Source: Prolixibacteraceae bacterium
Lineage (GTDB): Bacteria; Bacteroidota; Bacteroidia; Bacteroidales; Prolixibacteraceae
DNA length: 64,000 nucleotides
Reading direction: 5' to 3'
NCBI GenBank assembly: GCA_028282705.1
Contig: JANQHI010000038.1
Coordinates: forward strand, 32,495 to 96,494
In this document: positions 16,886 through 26,015 of the stretch, in pieces
Numbering within the stretch: position 1 is the stretch's first letter
How the letters are laid out: the number at the start of each line of letters is the position of its first letter
Position numbers and translations under genes: made by a program
The notes under the pieces: generated by a model
Told to the model about the DNA's origin: nothing
Databases searched by the model: none
The model's input: only the letters and a program-made list of their open reading frames with translations

Positions 16886-18019
16886 ATGAAGGTTGAAGGT
16901 AAACAATTTCAAACCATTTGGTTAAATAATTCTTATGATGAAACCATCATTATTGACCAGAGGCAACTACCTTTTCAATTAAAAACCAGTAGGTTAAAGG
17001 CTATTGAAGATGCTTTTTATGCCATAAAAAACATGGCCGTGCGTGGAGCCCCACTAATTGGTGTAACTGCAGCCTATGGCCTATATCTGGGGATATTAAA
17101 TTCAAAAAAGCCTGATTTTGATACTCATTTAATTGAAATGGCTGATTACCTGAAATCTGCACGCCCAACTGCTGTAAACCTGGCTTTTGCTGTTGACAGG
17201 GTCGTTAATAAATGTTCTGGACTCACACAAAAAGAAGCCACTGGGTTTGCCCTGAATGAAGCCAACAAATTAAAAGATGAAGAAGAGCAATCCTGCAACC
17301 TGATTGGCGATTTTGGGGTTCAGCTCATTGAAGATATTTATGCCAAGAAAAAAGAACCTGTAAATATACTGACCCATTGCAATGCTGGCTGGCTGGCATG
17401 CATTGATTGGGGGACAGCAACAGCACCCATTTATAAAGCCCACCAAAAAGGCATCCCTGTCCATGTGTGGGTTGATGAAACACGCCCCAGGAACCAGGGA
17501 GCAAGGCTTACAGCTTATGAACTGGGGCAGGAAGGAGTGCCACATACAGTTATTGCTGACAACACAGGGGGACACCTTATGCAGCATGGCAAAGTTGACA
17601 TTGTAATTGTTGGTAGTGACAGAACTACCATTAAAGGTGATGTAGCCAATAAGATTGGCACCTACCTGAAAGCTTTGGCAGCACATGATAATAACATCCC
17701 ATTTTATGTGGCCTTACCCTCTTCTTCCATTGATTGGGAAATTGAAGATGGGTTGGTTGAAATTGAAATTGAAAAACGGGATGCTAAAGAGGTCTCACAT
17801 ATTGAAGGGTGGGATGGCAAAGAAATAATATCAGTAAGGCTGATTCCTGAAAAAAGCAATGCCATAAATTATGGGTTTGATGTAACCCCTGCCAGGTTGG
17901 TAACAGGGCTAATTACTGAAAAAGGGATATGCCAAGCCTGCAAAGAAGGTATCCTTGGATTGTTCCCTGAAAAGAAAGCCTATCCAGCTTCCTCCAAAGG
18001 AGGGAAATTTAAAAAATAA
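16886..18019 (+). CDS. mtnA: S-methyl-5-thioribose-1-phosphate isomerase
   Basis: A 377-residue enzyme of methionine salvage that converts methylthioribose-1-phosphate to methylthioribulose-1-phosphate. The catalytic Cys165 lies in THCNAGWLA and Asp245 in GSDRTT; the phosphate-binding AVRGAPLIGVTAAYG is near residue 50. Length and motifs match MtnA rather than eIF2B. A TACTTTTA at 16846-16853 is a candidate promoter element. The stop codon is inside a 27-bp palindrome. It is followed 125 bp later by mtnP, the preceding pathway step. Confidence 0.95.
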   Translation: MKVEGKQFQTIWLNNSYDETIIIDQRQLPFQLKTSRLKAIEDAFYAIKNMAVRGAPLIGVTAAYGLYLGILNSKKPDFDTHLIEMADYLKSARPTAVNLAFAVDRVVNKCSGLTQKEATGFALNEANKLKDEEEQSCNLIGDFGVQLIEDIYAKKKEPVNILTHCNAGWLACIDWGTATAPIYKAHQKGIPVHVWVDETRPRNQGARLTAYELGQEGVPHTVIADNTGGHLMQHGKVDIVIVGSDRTTIKGDVANKIGTYLKALAAHDNNIPFYVALPSSSIDWEIEDGLVEIEIEKRDAKEVSHIEGWDGKEIISVRLIPEKSNAINYGFDVTPARLVTGLITEKGICQACKEGILGLFPEKKAYPASSKGGKFKK

Positions 18020-18093
18020 TGAAAATTGAATTTTCATTATTTCACCCCTCTGTCAGCCTTTTGACTGACATCTCCCTTGAAATTCAGGGGAGA
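18015..18093. repeat. Three adjacent inverted repeats between mtnA and mtnP
   Basis: First, perfect 13-bp arms (18015-18027 and 18029-18041, AATAATGAAAATT) around a single G, overlapping the mtnA stop. Second, TGTCAG/CTGACA at 18051-18070. Third, TCTCCCTTGAA/TTCAGGGGAGA at 18071-18093. The first resembles a terminator stem without a clear T-run; the other two resemble remnants of dispersed intergenic repeats. Confidence 0.6.
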
Positions 18094-18144
18094 AAATCGG
18101 GAACGAGGAGTTTATTAGAATAAGTAAATCAAAATAAACCATAT

Positions 18145-18894
18145 ATGCCTAAAATAGCAATTATAGGAGGCTCAGGCCTTGAGAACCCAACCATTTTAAA
18201 AAATGCCAAAAGTGTTGAAGCACAAACCCCATATGGCAGCCCCAGTTCTGATTTCAAAATTGGTGAAATAGAAGGTGTTGAAGTGGCTATCCTTTCGCGT
18301 CATGGAAGGCAACACACCATTACCCCTACCCATGTAAATAACCAGGCAAATATCCAGGCTATAAAAAATCTGGGGTGTACACACATATTGGCGACAACAG
18401 CATGTGGCAGCTTGCAAGAGGAAATTGGAAGGGGCGACCTGGTTGTCCTTGACCAATTTATTGATTTTACACGTTTCAGGAAAAACACTTTTTTCGACTC
18501 TTTTAAACCTGGTAACCTAAACCATGCCCCAATGGCAGAACCTTTTGACAAAAACATGCGTGAAACACTTACCAATACTGCCAAAAAGTTAGGGCTAAAA
18601 TACCATCCTAAAGGAACAGTTATTACCATTGAAGGACCACGTTTTTCAACCAGGGCTGAATCAATTATGTTCCAATCCTGGGGTGCTGATGTAATCAACA
18701 TGTCAACAGCACCTGAGTGCATGTTAGCAAATGAAGCAGGTATCCCTTATGCTGCCATTGCCATGAGCACTGACTATGATTGCTGGAAAACTGATGAAGA
18801 GCCAGTTACCTGGGAAGCTGTATTAGAAGTATTCAAATCCAATGTTTCTAATGTTATTAACCTTATAGTAGATAGCATACCCAGGCTAACTTAA
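18145..18894 (+). CDS. mtnP: S-methyl-5'-thioadenosine phosphorylase
   Basis: A 249-residue purine nucleoside phosphorylase-family enzyme (PNP/MTAP group) that splits methylthioadenosine into adenine and methylthioribose-1-phosphate. Visible motifs: IAIIGGSGLENP (phosphate site), LSRHGRQHTITPTHVNNQANI, GPRFSTRAES, and VINMSTAPECMLANEAGIPYAAIAMSTDYDCW, where NMSTAPE and DYD line the base and ribose pocket. The STxxE form with DYD favours methylthioadenosine over guanosine. The product feeds MtnA, so mtnA-mtnP form a pathway unit. Confidence 0.93.
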   Translation: MPKIAIIGGSGLENPTILKNAKSVEAQTPYGSPSSDFKIGEIEGVEVAILSRHGRQHTITPTHVNNQANIQAIKNLGCTHILATTACGSLQEEIGRGDLVVLDQFIDFTRFRKNTFFDSFKPGNLNHAPMAEPFDKNMRETLTNTAKKLGLKYHPKGTVITIEGPRFSTRAESIMFQSWGADVINMSTAPECMLANEAGIPYAAIAMSTDYDCWKTDEEPVTWEAVLEVFKSNVSNVINLIVDSIPRLT

Positions 18895-19536
18895 AAAAAT
18901 ATCCAGAGAGTTAACTAAATACGAGCAAGACAAAATTCCGTAAATCAGGCTAATTAATAACTTTGAAAAAACGCTAAGGTTAATTTTGTCAGGATTTTTC
19001 TTTGTTTCCCTGCCTGTGGCAAACAGGGTTTCTTTTAATCTGGGAAAAGAAACAAAATGGGGTTTAGGGTGACCCCAACCACGTTAATAACCTAGCTATC
19101 AAACTTATTTAAATACTATAAAAGTGAAATTCTTTTAAACTTAGATATAGAAATTTTCATCTCAAAATTTCTTTGATTAGTTTTGGCATAGGTTTTGTTA
19201 AACAAACAATAACTGCTTCAAAGCCATGAGACAGTTCTTTTACATCCAATTAGAAACAATTATATAAACCATCTAGCCATGATGGTCAACAGCATTGAAC
19301 AGCATCTTTTAGGTGCTGTTTTTTTTATTAGATACCTCCTTGTTTACCTGCACAAACAGAAAAGCTATCTTCCCAAAAGGGAGGAATAAGTCAAAATCTT
19401 TACCCTAGATTTTTTTCAAGAGTTCATCCAAAATAATATCAAATAAAAGCTTTGTTAAAACTTCATGTTGGTTTTGACAATTAGCTTCTATATCTTTATC
19501 AGAAAAAATACAACTATCCATTAATCTGTTAGTCCA
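18895..19536. other. 642-bp stretch without a recognised gene
   Basis: AT-rich with short unconvincing frames. Around 19000-19070 there is an imperfect long inverted repeat (TTTGTTTCCC ... GGGAAAAGAAACAAA) with an internal GCCTGTGGCAAACAGG block. A strong terminator-type hairpin lies at 19298-19326. The stretch could hold an untranslated RNA or a decayed element; no gene can be supported. Confidence 0.45.
19298..19326 (+). terminator. Rho-independent terminator in a gene-free region
   Basis: AACAGCATC/GGTGCTGTT stem (one G-T pair), loop TTTTA, followed by six further T. No annotated gene ends nearby on the plus strand (mtnP ends 400 bp upstream). Confidence 0.75.
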
Positions 19537-20508
19537 ATGAAAGCACAAAATAACATGATCCAATTCTATTATATTCCTCAATTTTTAGGAAAAATATGGT
19601 TTGTTTTCTTCTTGCTCAGTTGCCATTTTCATGCCTATGCTCAGCAAATAGTTCCTCTTTCATTATTGAATACAAATAACTTATGGAGCATTATAGAATA
19701 TGATGGGTCTTTTTCTCCTGACCATTTATACCCCACTTTAAAAACCACTTGGTTAAAAGTTGAAGGTGACACCATTCTTAATTCAGTGGCATATAAAATA
19801 GCCTGGTCATCAACAGGTAAAAACCATGAAAGTTGGGAAATTGATAACTTTATGAGAGAAGGTGATGGGAAAATTTTCTACAAGACAGTACAAGAGCCTG
19901 AAATGCTGTTGTATGATTTTTCATTACAAGAAAAGGACACATTTGTTTTTTACAGAGATCATATCCCTTTGGTTACACACATTGATTCAATTAAAGATAT
20001 TACATTAAATGATTCTACTTATAAGGCTTTTTTTGTTTCAAATTACAAAAAAGAAGACCCTGGTTTTAGATATACTGAAATAATCATTGAAGGCATTGGA
20101 AGTTTAAATGGCTTATTTAGAAAATCTTGTGCATTGTATACTGGATGTTATCAAAACAGTAGCCTTACATGTTTCTATCAAGATGATACCCAACTATACC
20201 AATCACCTGATTATAATAAATGCTATTATGATTCAGTCATTATAAACAACACTTTAACTAACAGCCTGCTTAAGGAAATCAAAGTTTACCCAAACCCTTC
20301 AGAAGGGAAATTCTATGTACAGGTAGGTAATAATTTGGATGATTACACCTGCAAGGTTTTTGATATTGCAGGCAACCAGGTGCAATCATTTACCATAAAA
20401 AATTCCTATAAAACTGAAATAAACCTGGTAGGCACAAAACCAGGGGTTTATTTGTTGCAAGTAGTAAATAGAAACAGGTTTGGGGTAGTAAAGTTATTAA
20501 TGAGGTGA
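19537..20508 (+). CDS. Secreted protein with T9SS type A sorting domain
   Basis: A 323-residue extracellular protein. The N-terminus has a signal peptide (core IWFVFFLLSCHFHAYA; start either MKAQ or the MIQF six codons on). The last 75 residues (from VYPNPSEGKFYVQV through GVYLLQVVNRN to VVKLLMR) are the type A C-terminal domain recognised by the type IX secretion system, removed as the cargo reaches the surface. The central part is not recognised; it has many aromatic and acidic residues and four to six cysteines (CALYTGC, CKCYYD-like). Cargo of the T9SS whose parts sprE, porX and gldH lie at 37-45 kb. Confidence 0.88.
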   Translation: MKAQNNMIQFYYIPQFLGKIWFVFFLLSCHFHAYAQQIVPLSLLNTNNLWSIIEYDGSFSPDHLYPTLKTTWLKVEGDTILNSVAYKIAWSSTGKNHESWEIDNFMREGDGKIFYKTVQEPEMLLYDFSLQEKDTFVFYRDHIPLVTHIDSIKDITLNDSTYKAFFVSNYKKEDPGFRYTEIIIEGIGSLNGLFRKSCALYTGCYQNSSLTCFYQDDTQLYQSPDYNKCYYDSVIINNTLTNSLLKEIKVYPNPSEGKFYVQVGNNLDDYTCKVFDIAGNQVQSFTIKNSYKTEINLVGTKPGVYLLQVVNRNRFGVVKLLMR

Positions 20509-20522
20509 CCTGGAGCTAAGAG

Positions 20523-20555
20523 AGTGAGGGTTTGACTTCAAGTCAAGCCCTCACT
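20523..20555. terminator. Long hairpin between convergent genes
   Basis: AGTGAGGGTTTGACTT paired with AAGTCAAGCCCTCACT (one G-T pair), nearly no loop, between a plus-strand gene ending 20508 and a minus-strand gene ending 20563. No T-run. Confidence 0.6.
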
Positions 20556-20562
20556 AACTTAA

Positions 20563-21717
20563 CTATACTAACTGGTACTCACATTCTATTTCAACCAGCA
20601 AAGCACACCTGCAGATATCTGCTATAAATACTAACCCAGGGACATTGCCAAAAAACGCCTTGCATGCATTTTCTACATACGGGGCATCCTCTTCCTTTTT
20701 TACATATGCCCTAAAAGTCTCTGGCTTTAATTGTTTGCCTTTCATTTGGATGGAATGGTTCTCCAGGTTACCCTCTGAAACCAGGTTTTTGATCAATTCT
20801 AATGTCTCAGCAGTTTGAGCTTCAATGCCTTGTTCCTCCTGGTGCAATTCCCCTTTAATTGCTGCTGTTCCTGATACAAAAATCCACCCTGCTCTGTCAG
20901 TTAAAACAGCTTTTGCCCTTTCAAATTTTGGGGTGGTTTTTTGGCATAAACATGTACTACCTACCAAAACTTCTTTTGAATACTGGTGTGCAGGTTTTTG
21001 ATCAGGGTTATTTATGGGTATTGTTATAATTGATCGGCTATCATAAGTAACAGTTTGTACAGCTACACCTTCTATATCCATACCAATCCCAGTTGCTGAG
21101 GGATAGCCATTTTCAAAATTACTCTTATTGTAATAGGCGGACCTTACATCATTAAATTCCTGGTAGTTCTGGGTAGTTCCTTCACCTTCATGGGTTTCTT
21201 CAACAATCCCCCCAATAAAATTCCATTGCCTTGCCACATTTCCAAAACACATCCCATGGTTTTTAAGAAACTGTTCTGTTTCTTCAAAACAAGAGGTAGA
21301 ATCATCTTCAATATTCCTTGAATAGGCAGAAATAGTTGAAAGGAAAACAGCAGAATCCCCAATGGTTAATTTAGCAGTTTTTAGGTTTCCATTCTCCCAG
21401 GCCTGTTGGCTTACTTTATGGCCACCAGGAACCATATACATAGCTTTCATTGCTACCTTCCTTCCAAAAGGCTTTTGGGGCAAAACCTCATAAATGAATG
21501 ACACTTCCGACAAGGAATTGAAAGCATCCTCAACCTCCATTTTTCTTGAAATAAAATCTTCCAATCCATTGGTTTCAATAAAAATATTTAACCTGGCAAT
21601 GGTCAAAGAGGTGTTCTTGTCCTTAATAAAATTTTCTAACTCATTAACACATTGGCTCAATTCATCTTTGAAAGAACCAGCATGTACACTTTTGATTGTT
21701 TTATAATTCCACTTCAC
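20563..21717 (-). CDS. Chorismatase/RidA-like (FkbO/Hyg5-type) protein
   Basis: A 384-residue protein resembling the chorismatase family FkbO/Hyg5 (also annotated as pteridine-dependent deoxygenase-like), which has two YjgF/RidA-type folds. Supporting segments: VARQWNFIGGIV, TTQNYQEFNDVRSAYY, GYPSATGIGMDIEGVAVQTV in the first half, and a RidA-like second half (DRAGWIFVSGTAAIKGE, AQTAETLELIKNLVSEG, FRAYVKKEEDAP). True chorismatases hydrolyse chorismate; whether the catalytic residues are all kept I cannot tell. Start is GTG at 21717. It lies 92 bp downstream of the hydroxyproline genes on the same strand, where an imine-handling RidA-like protein would make sense. Confidence 0.65.
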   Translation of the reverse strand: MKWNYKTIKSVHAGSFKDELSQCVNELENFIKDKNTSLTIARLNIFIETNGLEDFISRKMEVEDAFNSLSEVSFIYEVLPQKPFGRKVAMKAMYMVPGGHKVSQQAWENGNLKTAKLTIGDSAVFLSTISAYSRNIEDDSTSCFEETEQFLKNHGMCFGNVARQWNFIGGIVEETHEGEGTTQNYQEFNDVRSAYYNKSNFENGYPSATGIGMDIEGVAVQTVTYDSRSIITIPINNPDQKPAHQYSKEVLVGSTCLCQKTTPKFERAKAVLTDRAGWIFVSGTAAIKGELHQEEQGIEAQTAETLELIKNLVSEGNLENHSIQMKGKQLKPETFRAYVKKEEDAPYVENACKAFFGNVPGLVFIADICRCALLVEIECEYQLV

Positions 21718-21809
21718 TAAAAACCTCCTGTTTAAAATTAAAGGGCAAAATTAAAATATCTAAATAAGTAAAAGAAAATTTATCTTTAAAATCTGTGAAG
21801 TATGCCTCC

Positions 21810-23051
21810 TTACCTATCAGGATGAAAAGGCAATAGTTTGATTGATTGTTTTTTACCTGAAATAATTTCTTCAACCAATTTTCCTGTAGCTGGTCCCAAT
21901 GAGATTCCGAGCATTGAATGCCCTGTTGCAATGGTTAAATTTGAGTACCTGCCTGGTTTTCCTAAATAGGGTAGCCCATCAAAAGATAGTGGGCGTAAAC
22001 CCCACCAAATTTCTTCTTTTTGTGGTGGTTTGATTGAAAGCCCCGGGTAATATTTTAAAATGGAATGGAACATACCTTCCACCTTTTTATAATTGATAAC
22101 TGCTGGGTTACCCCCTATTTCCATAGCTCCACCAAAACGTACATAACTGTTGTATGGAGTAACAGCAACCCTGGCTTCTGATAGTATGGCAGGTGTTTGT
22201 ATGCTGTTTTCTACTTTCCATGAAAAGCCATACCCTTTGCCTGGTTGAAGCAAGATTTTCAATCCAAGCCATTGAGCAATTTTTCCTGACCAAACTCCTC
22301 CTGTAAGGACAATTTCATCAAAAGAATAATTCTTTGTTTTTGTTTGGATGTTTTTAACATACCCCTTTACATATGTAAATCCTGTAACTTCTGAGTTTTT
22401 ACAAAACCTAACTCCCTTGTTTTTTAATAGGTTTTGTATTCCTTGCATCCATATATTAGGTGAAATATTTGCATCACCAGGATAAAAAACCCCACCTTTT
22501 ACATCCACCTGGATGTTGGGTTCAAGCTTTTCAATTTCTGATGCTGAAAGGGTTTGTGCTTCAATTCCTGCCTGGTTAGCCTGCCTTGCAATATGGTTTT
22601 CTTCTTCCTCTGCTTTTGAAGTTTTATAAAGCATTAGAAGCCCACTATTCCTGAAACCAGCCTCAAATTCTTTTTGTTGCACAATTTCCTGATGCAGCTT
22701 TAAACTCAATGTACTTATTTCTTTAAGAGCAGGGATTGATTTTGCCACATGCTTCCTGGTGGCTGACCTGGTAAACCTGACACCCCATTTCAAGAAATCC
22801 ATTGAAAATGTTGGGTATACAGCAAAAGGGCTTGAAGGTCTTAACAGCCATTTAAACCCCTGGGAAATTACTCCTGGGCTGGCCAATGGGATAATGTGGC
22901 TGGGAACAATCAATCCCGCATTCCCATATGAGCAACCCTGGTTCATGCCTCCCCTATCAAAAACAGTAACCTGATGACCAGCTTTATTCAAGTAATAGGC
23001 ACAGCATAAGCCTATAAACCCTCCTCCAATTATTGCAACATTTTTGCCCAT
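21810..23051 (-). CDS. FAD-dependent D-hydroxyproline (D-amino acid) dehydrogenase
   Basis: A 413-residue DAO-family flavoprotein. The FAD-binding site is at the N-terminus (VAIIGGGFIGLCCAYYLNKAGHQVTVFDRG) and the flavin-proximal GCSYGNAGLIVPSH follows. The C-terminal GHSMLGISLGPATGKLVEEII completes the domain. In general DadA-type proteins oxidise D-amino acids; the position between an epimerase and a DapA-family deaminase points to oxidation of cis-4-hydroxy-D-proline to 1-pyrroline-4-hydroxy-2-carboxylate. ATG start; 24 bp after the epimerase gene. Confidence 0.85.
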   Translation of the reverse strand: MGKNVAIIGGGFIGLCCAYYLNKAGHQVTVFDRGGMNQGCSYGNAGLIVPSHIIPLASPGVISQGFKWLLRPSSPFAVYPTFSMDFLKWGVRFTRSATRKHVAKSIPALKEISTLSLKLHQEIVQQKEFEAGFRNSGLLMLYKTSKAEEEENHIARQANQAGIEAQTLSASEIEKLEPNIQVDVKGGVFYPGDANISPNIWMQGIQNLLKNKGVRFCKNSEVTGFTYVKGYVKNIQTKTKNYSFDEIVLTGGVWSGKIAQWLGLKILLQPGKGYGFSWKVENSIQTPAILSEARVAVTPYNSYVRFGGAMEIGGNPAVINYKKVEGMFHSILKYYPGLSIKPPQKEEIWWGLRPLSFDGLPYLGKPGRYSNLTIATGHSMLGISLGPATGKLVEEIISGKKQSIKLLPFHPDR

Positions 23052-23075
23052 CTTATTAATAAACTGGCTCTATGA

Positions 23076-24080
23076 TTATTTTAACTGAAACCCATAAGCA
23101 TATGGGTCATCATCATCATCAATAATAATGTTATTATATCCTGTTATCCTTGCCCAGCCTTCAATGCTTGGTATGATGGCTTTATATTTCCCAACCTGTG
23201 TTTCTTCTTCAACCCTTCCAATAAACTTGCTGCCAATGATGCTTTCATGAACATAGGTATCACCCACTTGAAGTTCCCCTTTTGAATACAACTGTGCCAT
23301 CCTTGCTGAAGTGCCTGTGCCACAAGGAGACCTGTCAATTGCCCTGTCTCCATAAAAAACAGCATTCCTCCCATCTGCATTTTTATCCTGTGGGTTGCCA
23401 GTCCACATAATATGGCTTACCCCATTTATTTTTGGGTTTTCAGGGTGTTCAAACTGAAAATGTTGGTTGACCAGTTTCCTAACATGAGGGCTCCACATAA
23501 CTATCTCGCTGCTCTTTACTTCCTGTAAGCCAGGATAGTGCTTTTGAGGCTCAATGATAGCATAATAGTTGCCTCCATAAGCTACATCAAAAACAAGTTT
23601 CCCTAAAGAAGGAAAGTCAATTTCAAGCCCAGTTGCAGCCAGGTAAGAAGGTACATTTACCAGTTTTACTGATTTAACTTTTTTATCTTCCTGCTGATAA
23701 GTTATGTGGATCAACCCGGCAGGAGCCTCCATTTTTAATTGCCCTGGAACTTTAGGAACAACCAGCCCTTCTTCAATGGCTACAGTAATAGTTCCAATTG
23801 TGCCATGCCCGCACATTGGCAAGCAGCCGCTGGTTTCAATAAACAAAACAGCTACATCATTTTCAGGGCTTGAGGGAGGATATAAAATACTCCCCGACAT
23901 CATATCATGCCCTCTTGGCTCAAACATCAACCCTTTTCTGATCCAGTCATATTCCTCCAGGAAGTGAAGCCTTTTTTTAAATATACTTTCCCCATGCAAA
24001 GGAGGGGCACCCCCTGCAACAACCCTTACTGGGTTTCCACAAGTATGGGCATCAATGCACATAAACATTTTGCGTGGCAT
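23076..24080 (-). CDS. 4-hydroxyproline 2-epimerase (proline racemase family)
   Basis: A 334-residue proline racemase-family enzyme. Both catalytic cysteines are present: Cys90 in MCGHGTIG and Cys253 in RSPCGTGTSARMA. That makes an epimerase or racemase rather than a dehydratase, which has Thr at the second site. With its neighbours it most likely interconverts trans-4-hydroxy-L-proline and cis-4-hydroxy-D-proline. The C-terminus ends with five aspartates followed by PYAYGFQLK. Second gene of the minus-strand cluster, 10 bp after the DapA-family gene. Confidence 0.92.
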   Translation of the reverse strand: MPRKMFMCIDAHTCGNPVRVVAGGAPPLHGESIFKKRLHFLEEYDWIRKGLMFEPRGHDMMSGSILYPPSSPENDVAVLFIETSGCLPMCGHGTIGTITVAIEEGLVVPKVPGQLKMEAPAGLIHITYQQEDKKVKSVKLVNVPSYLAATGLEIDFPSLGKLVFDVAYGGNYYAIIEPQKHYPGLQEVKSSEIVMWSPHVRKLVNQHFQFEHPENPKINGVSHIMWTGNPQDKNADGRNAVFYGDRAIDRSPCGTGTSARMAQLYSKGELQVGDTYVHESIIGSKFIGRVEEETQVGKYKAIIPSIEGWARITGYNNIIIDDDDDPYAYGFQLK

Positions 24081-24090
24081 AACCAGTGTT

Positions 24091-25002
24091 TTAGATTACA
24101 GGTAACTTAGGCCTTACAGCCAATGCGGCATCAATAATTGCCAATACCTTTTCCCTTTCTTCACCAACAAGGGGCAAACGTGGCTCCCTCACATTTTCTG
24201 TCCCAATTCCTGTAGCTACCTCAGCCAGTTTTATATTCTGAACAAGCTTTGTAGAAACATCCAATTCCAACAAGGGTAGAAACCATCTGTAAATATGCAA
24301 TGCTTCCTGAACCCTTCCTGCTTTGACCAGCTTGTAAATAGCAACAGTTTCTTTTGGAAAAGCACAAACCAATCCTGCCACCCAGCCATCAGCACCCATC
24401 AGTAGGCTCTCCAATCCCAATGTGTCAACACCAGTCAATATTTTAAGCCTTTCTCCAAACTCATTCCTTAGCCTGGTCACATTTGAAATATCACGAGTAG
24501 ATTCCTTTACTGCCTGGACATTTGGATTCTTCAACAGCTCATAAAACATGTTTATGGTAACCTCAATTTTATAATCAACAGGATTATTATAAAGCAAGAT
24601 GGGCAAGCTTGTTGATTTAGCCACTTTATCCAAAAAGGTAAGTGCTTCCCTTTCATCAGCAGTATACCTCATTGGAGGTAACAACATAATCCCATCAGCT
24701 CCTTCTTTCTCAGCTTCCTGGGCAGCAGTAATTGCACCCTTAGTAGTTGGTTCTGCTACATTTATTAAAACAGGTACTGATTCACTGAAATTTGAAATTG
24801 TATACTTCAAAAGATCCCTTTTTTCTTTATTGCTTAAAGTGCTGGCTTCTCCCAAAGTACCTCCTAGTATAATCCCATTAACACCTGCATCAGCCTGTGC
24901 TTTAAAATTTTTCCCAATAACCTGGAAATCTAATTGCCCACTGTCAGTAAATTTTGTTGTTACAGCAGGGTATATGCCCTGCCATTTAATCTTGGATCCC
25001 AT
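24091..25002 (-). CDS. DapA-family 1-pyrroline-4-hydroxy-2-carboxylate deaminase (inferred)
   Basis: A 303-residue class I aldolase-fold protein of the dihydrodipicolinate synthase family. GGTLGEASTLS, LLYNNPVDYKI (Tyr) and VQAVKEST (Schiff-base Lys) are in place. DapA itself is unlikely because the gene sits first in a hydroxyproline cluster; there this family supplies the deaminase that turns 1-pyrroline-4-hydroxy-2-carboxylate into alpha-ketoglutarate semialdehyde. The dehydrogenase for that semialdehyde is not in the window. Divergent from the AraC regulator, with 143 bp between start codons. Confidence 0.85.
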   Translation of the reverse strand: MGSKIKWQGIYPAVTTKFTDSGQLDFQVIGKNFKAQADAGVNGIILGGTLGEASTLSNKEKRDLLKYTISNFSESVPVLINVAEPTTKGAITAAQEAEKEGADGIMLLPPMRYTADEREALTFLDKVAKSTSLPILLYNNPVDYKIEVTINMFYELLKNPNVQAVKESTRDISNVTRLRNEFGERLKILTGVDTLGLESLLMGADGWVAGLVCAFPKETVAIYKLVKAGRVQEALHIYRWFLPLLELDVSTKLVQNIKLAEVATGIGTENVREPRLPLVGEEREKVLAIIDAALAVRPKLPVI

Positions 25003-25145
25003 CTTGTCTTATTTAAAATTATTCTAAACAAATTTAAAGAAGAAACTCCCAGGTTTATAATAGGAATTTTGCCAAAAGCAATACTAAATTGATCTTTTTA
25101 ATCATCCTGTTGTTATTTAAGGTTAAATGAGTATTGATTTCCCTT

Positions 25146-26015
25146 ATGAAAGTACTACCATTCAGGATAACAAAAACAGCAGGAGAATCATTTACTGTGC
25201 AGGTAGATGATAGCCATTATTTTTATAATGCTTTGCACCAACATGAAGAAATACAGATAACCTATATACTGAAAAGTGAAGGCTCATTAATTGTAGGAAA
25301 CTATGTGGGTAATTTTATGCCTGGAGATTTGTTTGTTATTGGGTCAGGGCAACCCCATGTTTTTAGGAACTACCCTGAATATTTTATAAAAGGTTCCAGG
25401 TTGCAAGCCCATTGTATTTCAATTTTTGTACATGAAAATTTACTTGGAGAGTCATTTTTGAACCTGCCTGAAACAAAACATTTTAAGCAGCTTATTATGC
25501 AGGCTGAAAATGGGCTGGTGATTAAAGGGAAAGATAAACTGGCAATAGGAAAAATGATAATGGGTGCCCCAGTTTTAAAAGGAGTTAGCAGGATTACATG
25601 GTTGATCAATCTATTTGACAGGCTGGCAAAAGCAAGAGGCAAACAAGTACTATCAAATTTGCAATTAAGTGTAAGTAATGAATCTGATGGGGAAAGGTTG
25701 AATAAAATTTACCAATACAGCCTGAATAACCTTACACTCCCAATTCCCTTGAAAAAAATTGCAGAAGTGGCCAATATGTCTGAAAGTTCATTTTGCAGGT
25801 ACTTTAAAAAACGTACACGCAAAACTTATTCAGCTTTTATAAATGAATTGAGGTTAAACAAAGCTTGTGAACATCTTAAAAAAAAGGAAAACCCCATTTC
25901 AGAAATTGGCTTTATTTCAGGCTTTAACAACCTTTCAAATTTTAACAGGCAGTTTAAAAAGATCATTGGGAAAACCCCAAAAGAATATAGGCAGGCTTTC
26001 TTTGAAACCAATTAG
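25146..26015 (+). CDS. AraC-family transcriptional regulator
   Basis: A 289-residue regulator with an N-terminal cupin sensor (LHQHEEIQITYILKSEGSLIVGNYVGNFMPGDLFVIG) and two C-terminal helix-turn-helix motifs (IPLKKIAEVANMSESSFCRYFKKRT and ISEIGFISGFNNLSNFNRQFKKIIGKTPKEYR). The ATG is chosen as start; a TTG four codons earlier (25134) is the alternative. Divergent placement suggests it controls the hydroxyproline genes in response to the substrate. The last four bases overlap the convergent HU/SPOR gene. Confidence 0.92.
   Translation: MKVLPFRITKTAGESFTVQVDDSHYFYNALHQHEEIQITYILKSEGSLIVGNYVGNFMPGDLFVIGSGQPHVFRNYPEYFIKGSRLQAHCISIFVHENLLGESFLNLPETKHFKQLIMQAENGLVIKGKDKLAIGKMIMGAPVLKGVSRITWLINLFDRLAKARGKQVLSNLQLSVSNESDGERLNKIYQYSLNNLTLPIPLKKIAEVANMSESSFCRYFKKRTRKTYSAFINELRLNKACEHLKKKENPISEIGFISGFNNLSNFNRQFKKIIGKTPKEYRQAFFETN

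Noticed and set aside
24091..25002. dapA (4-hydroxy-tetrahydrodipicolinate synthase)
   Set aside because: The fold is right, but the gene lies in a hydroxyproline cluster with an epimerase and a D-amino acid dehydrogenase, which points to the deaminase.
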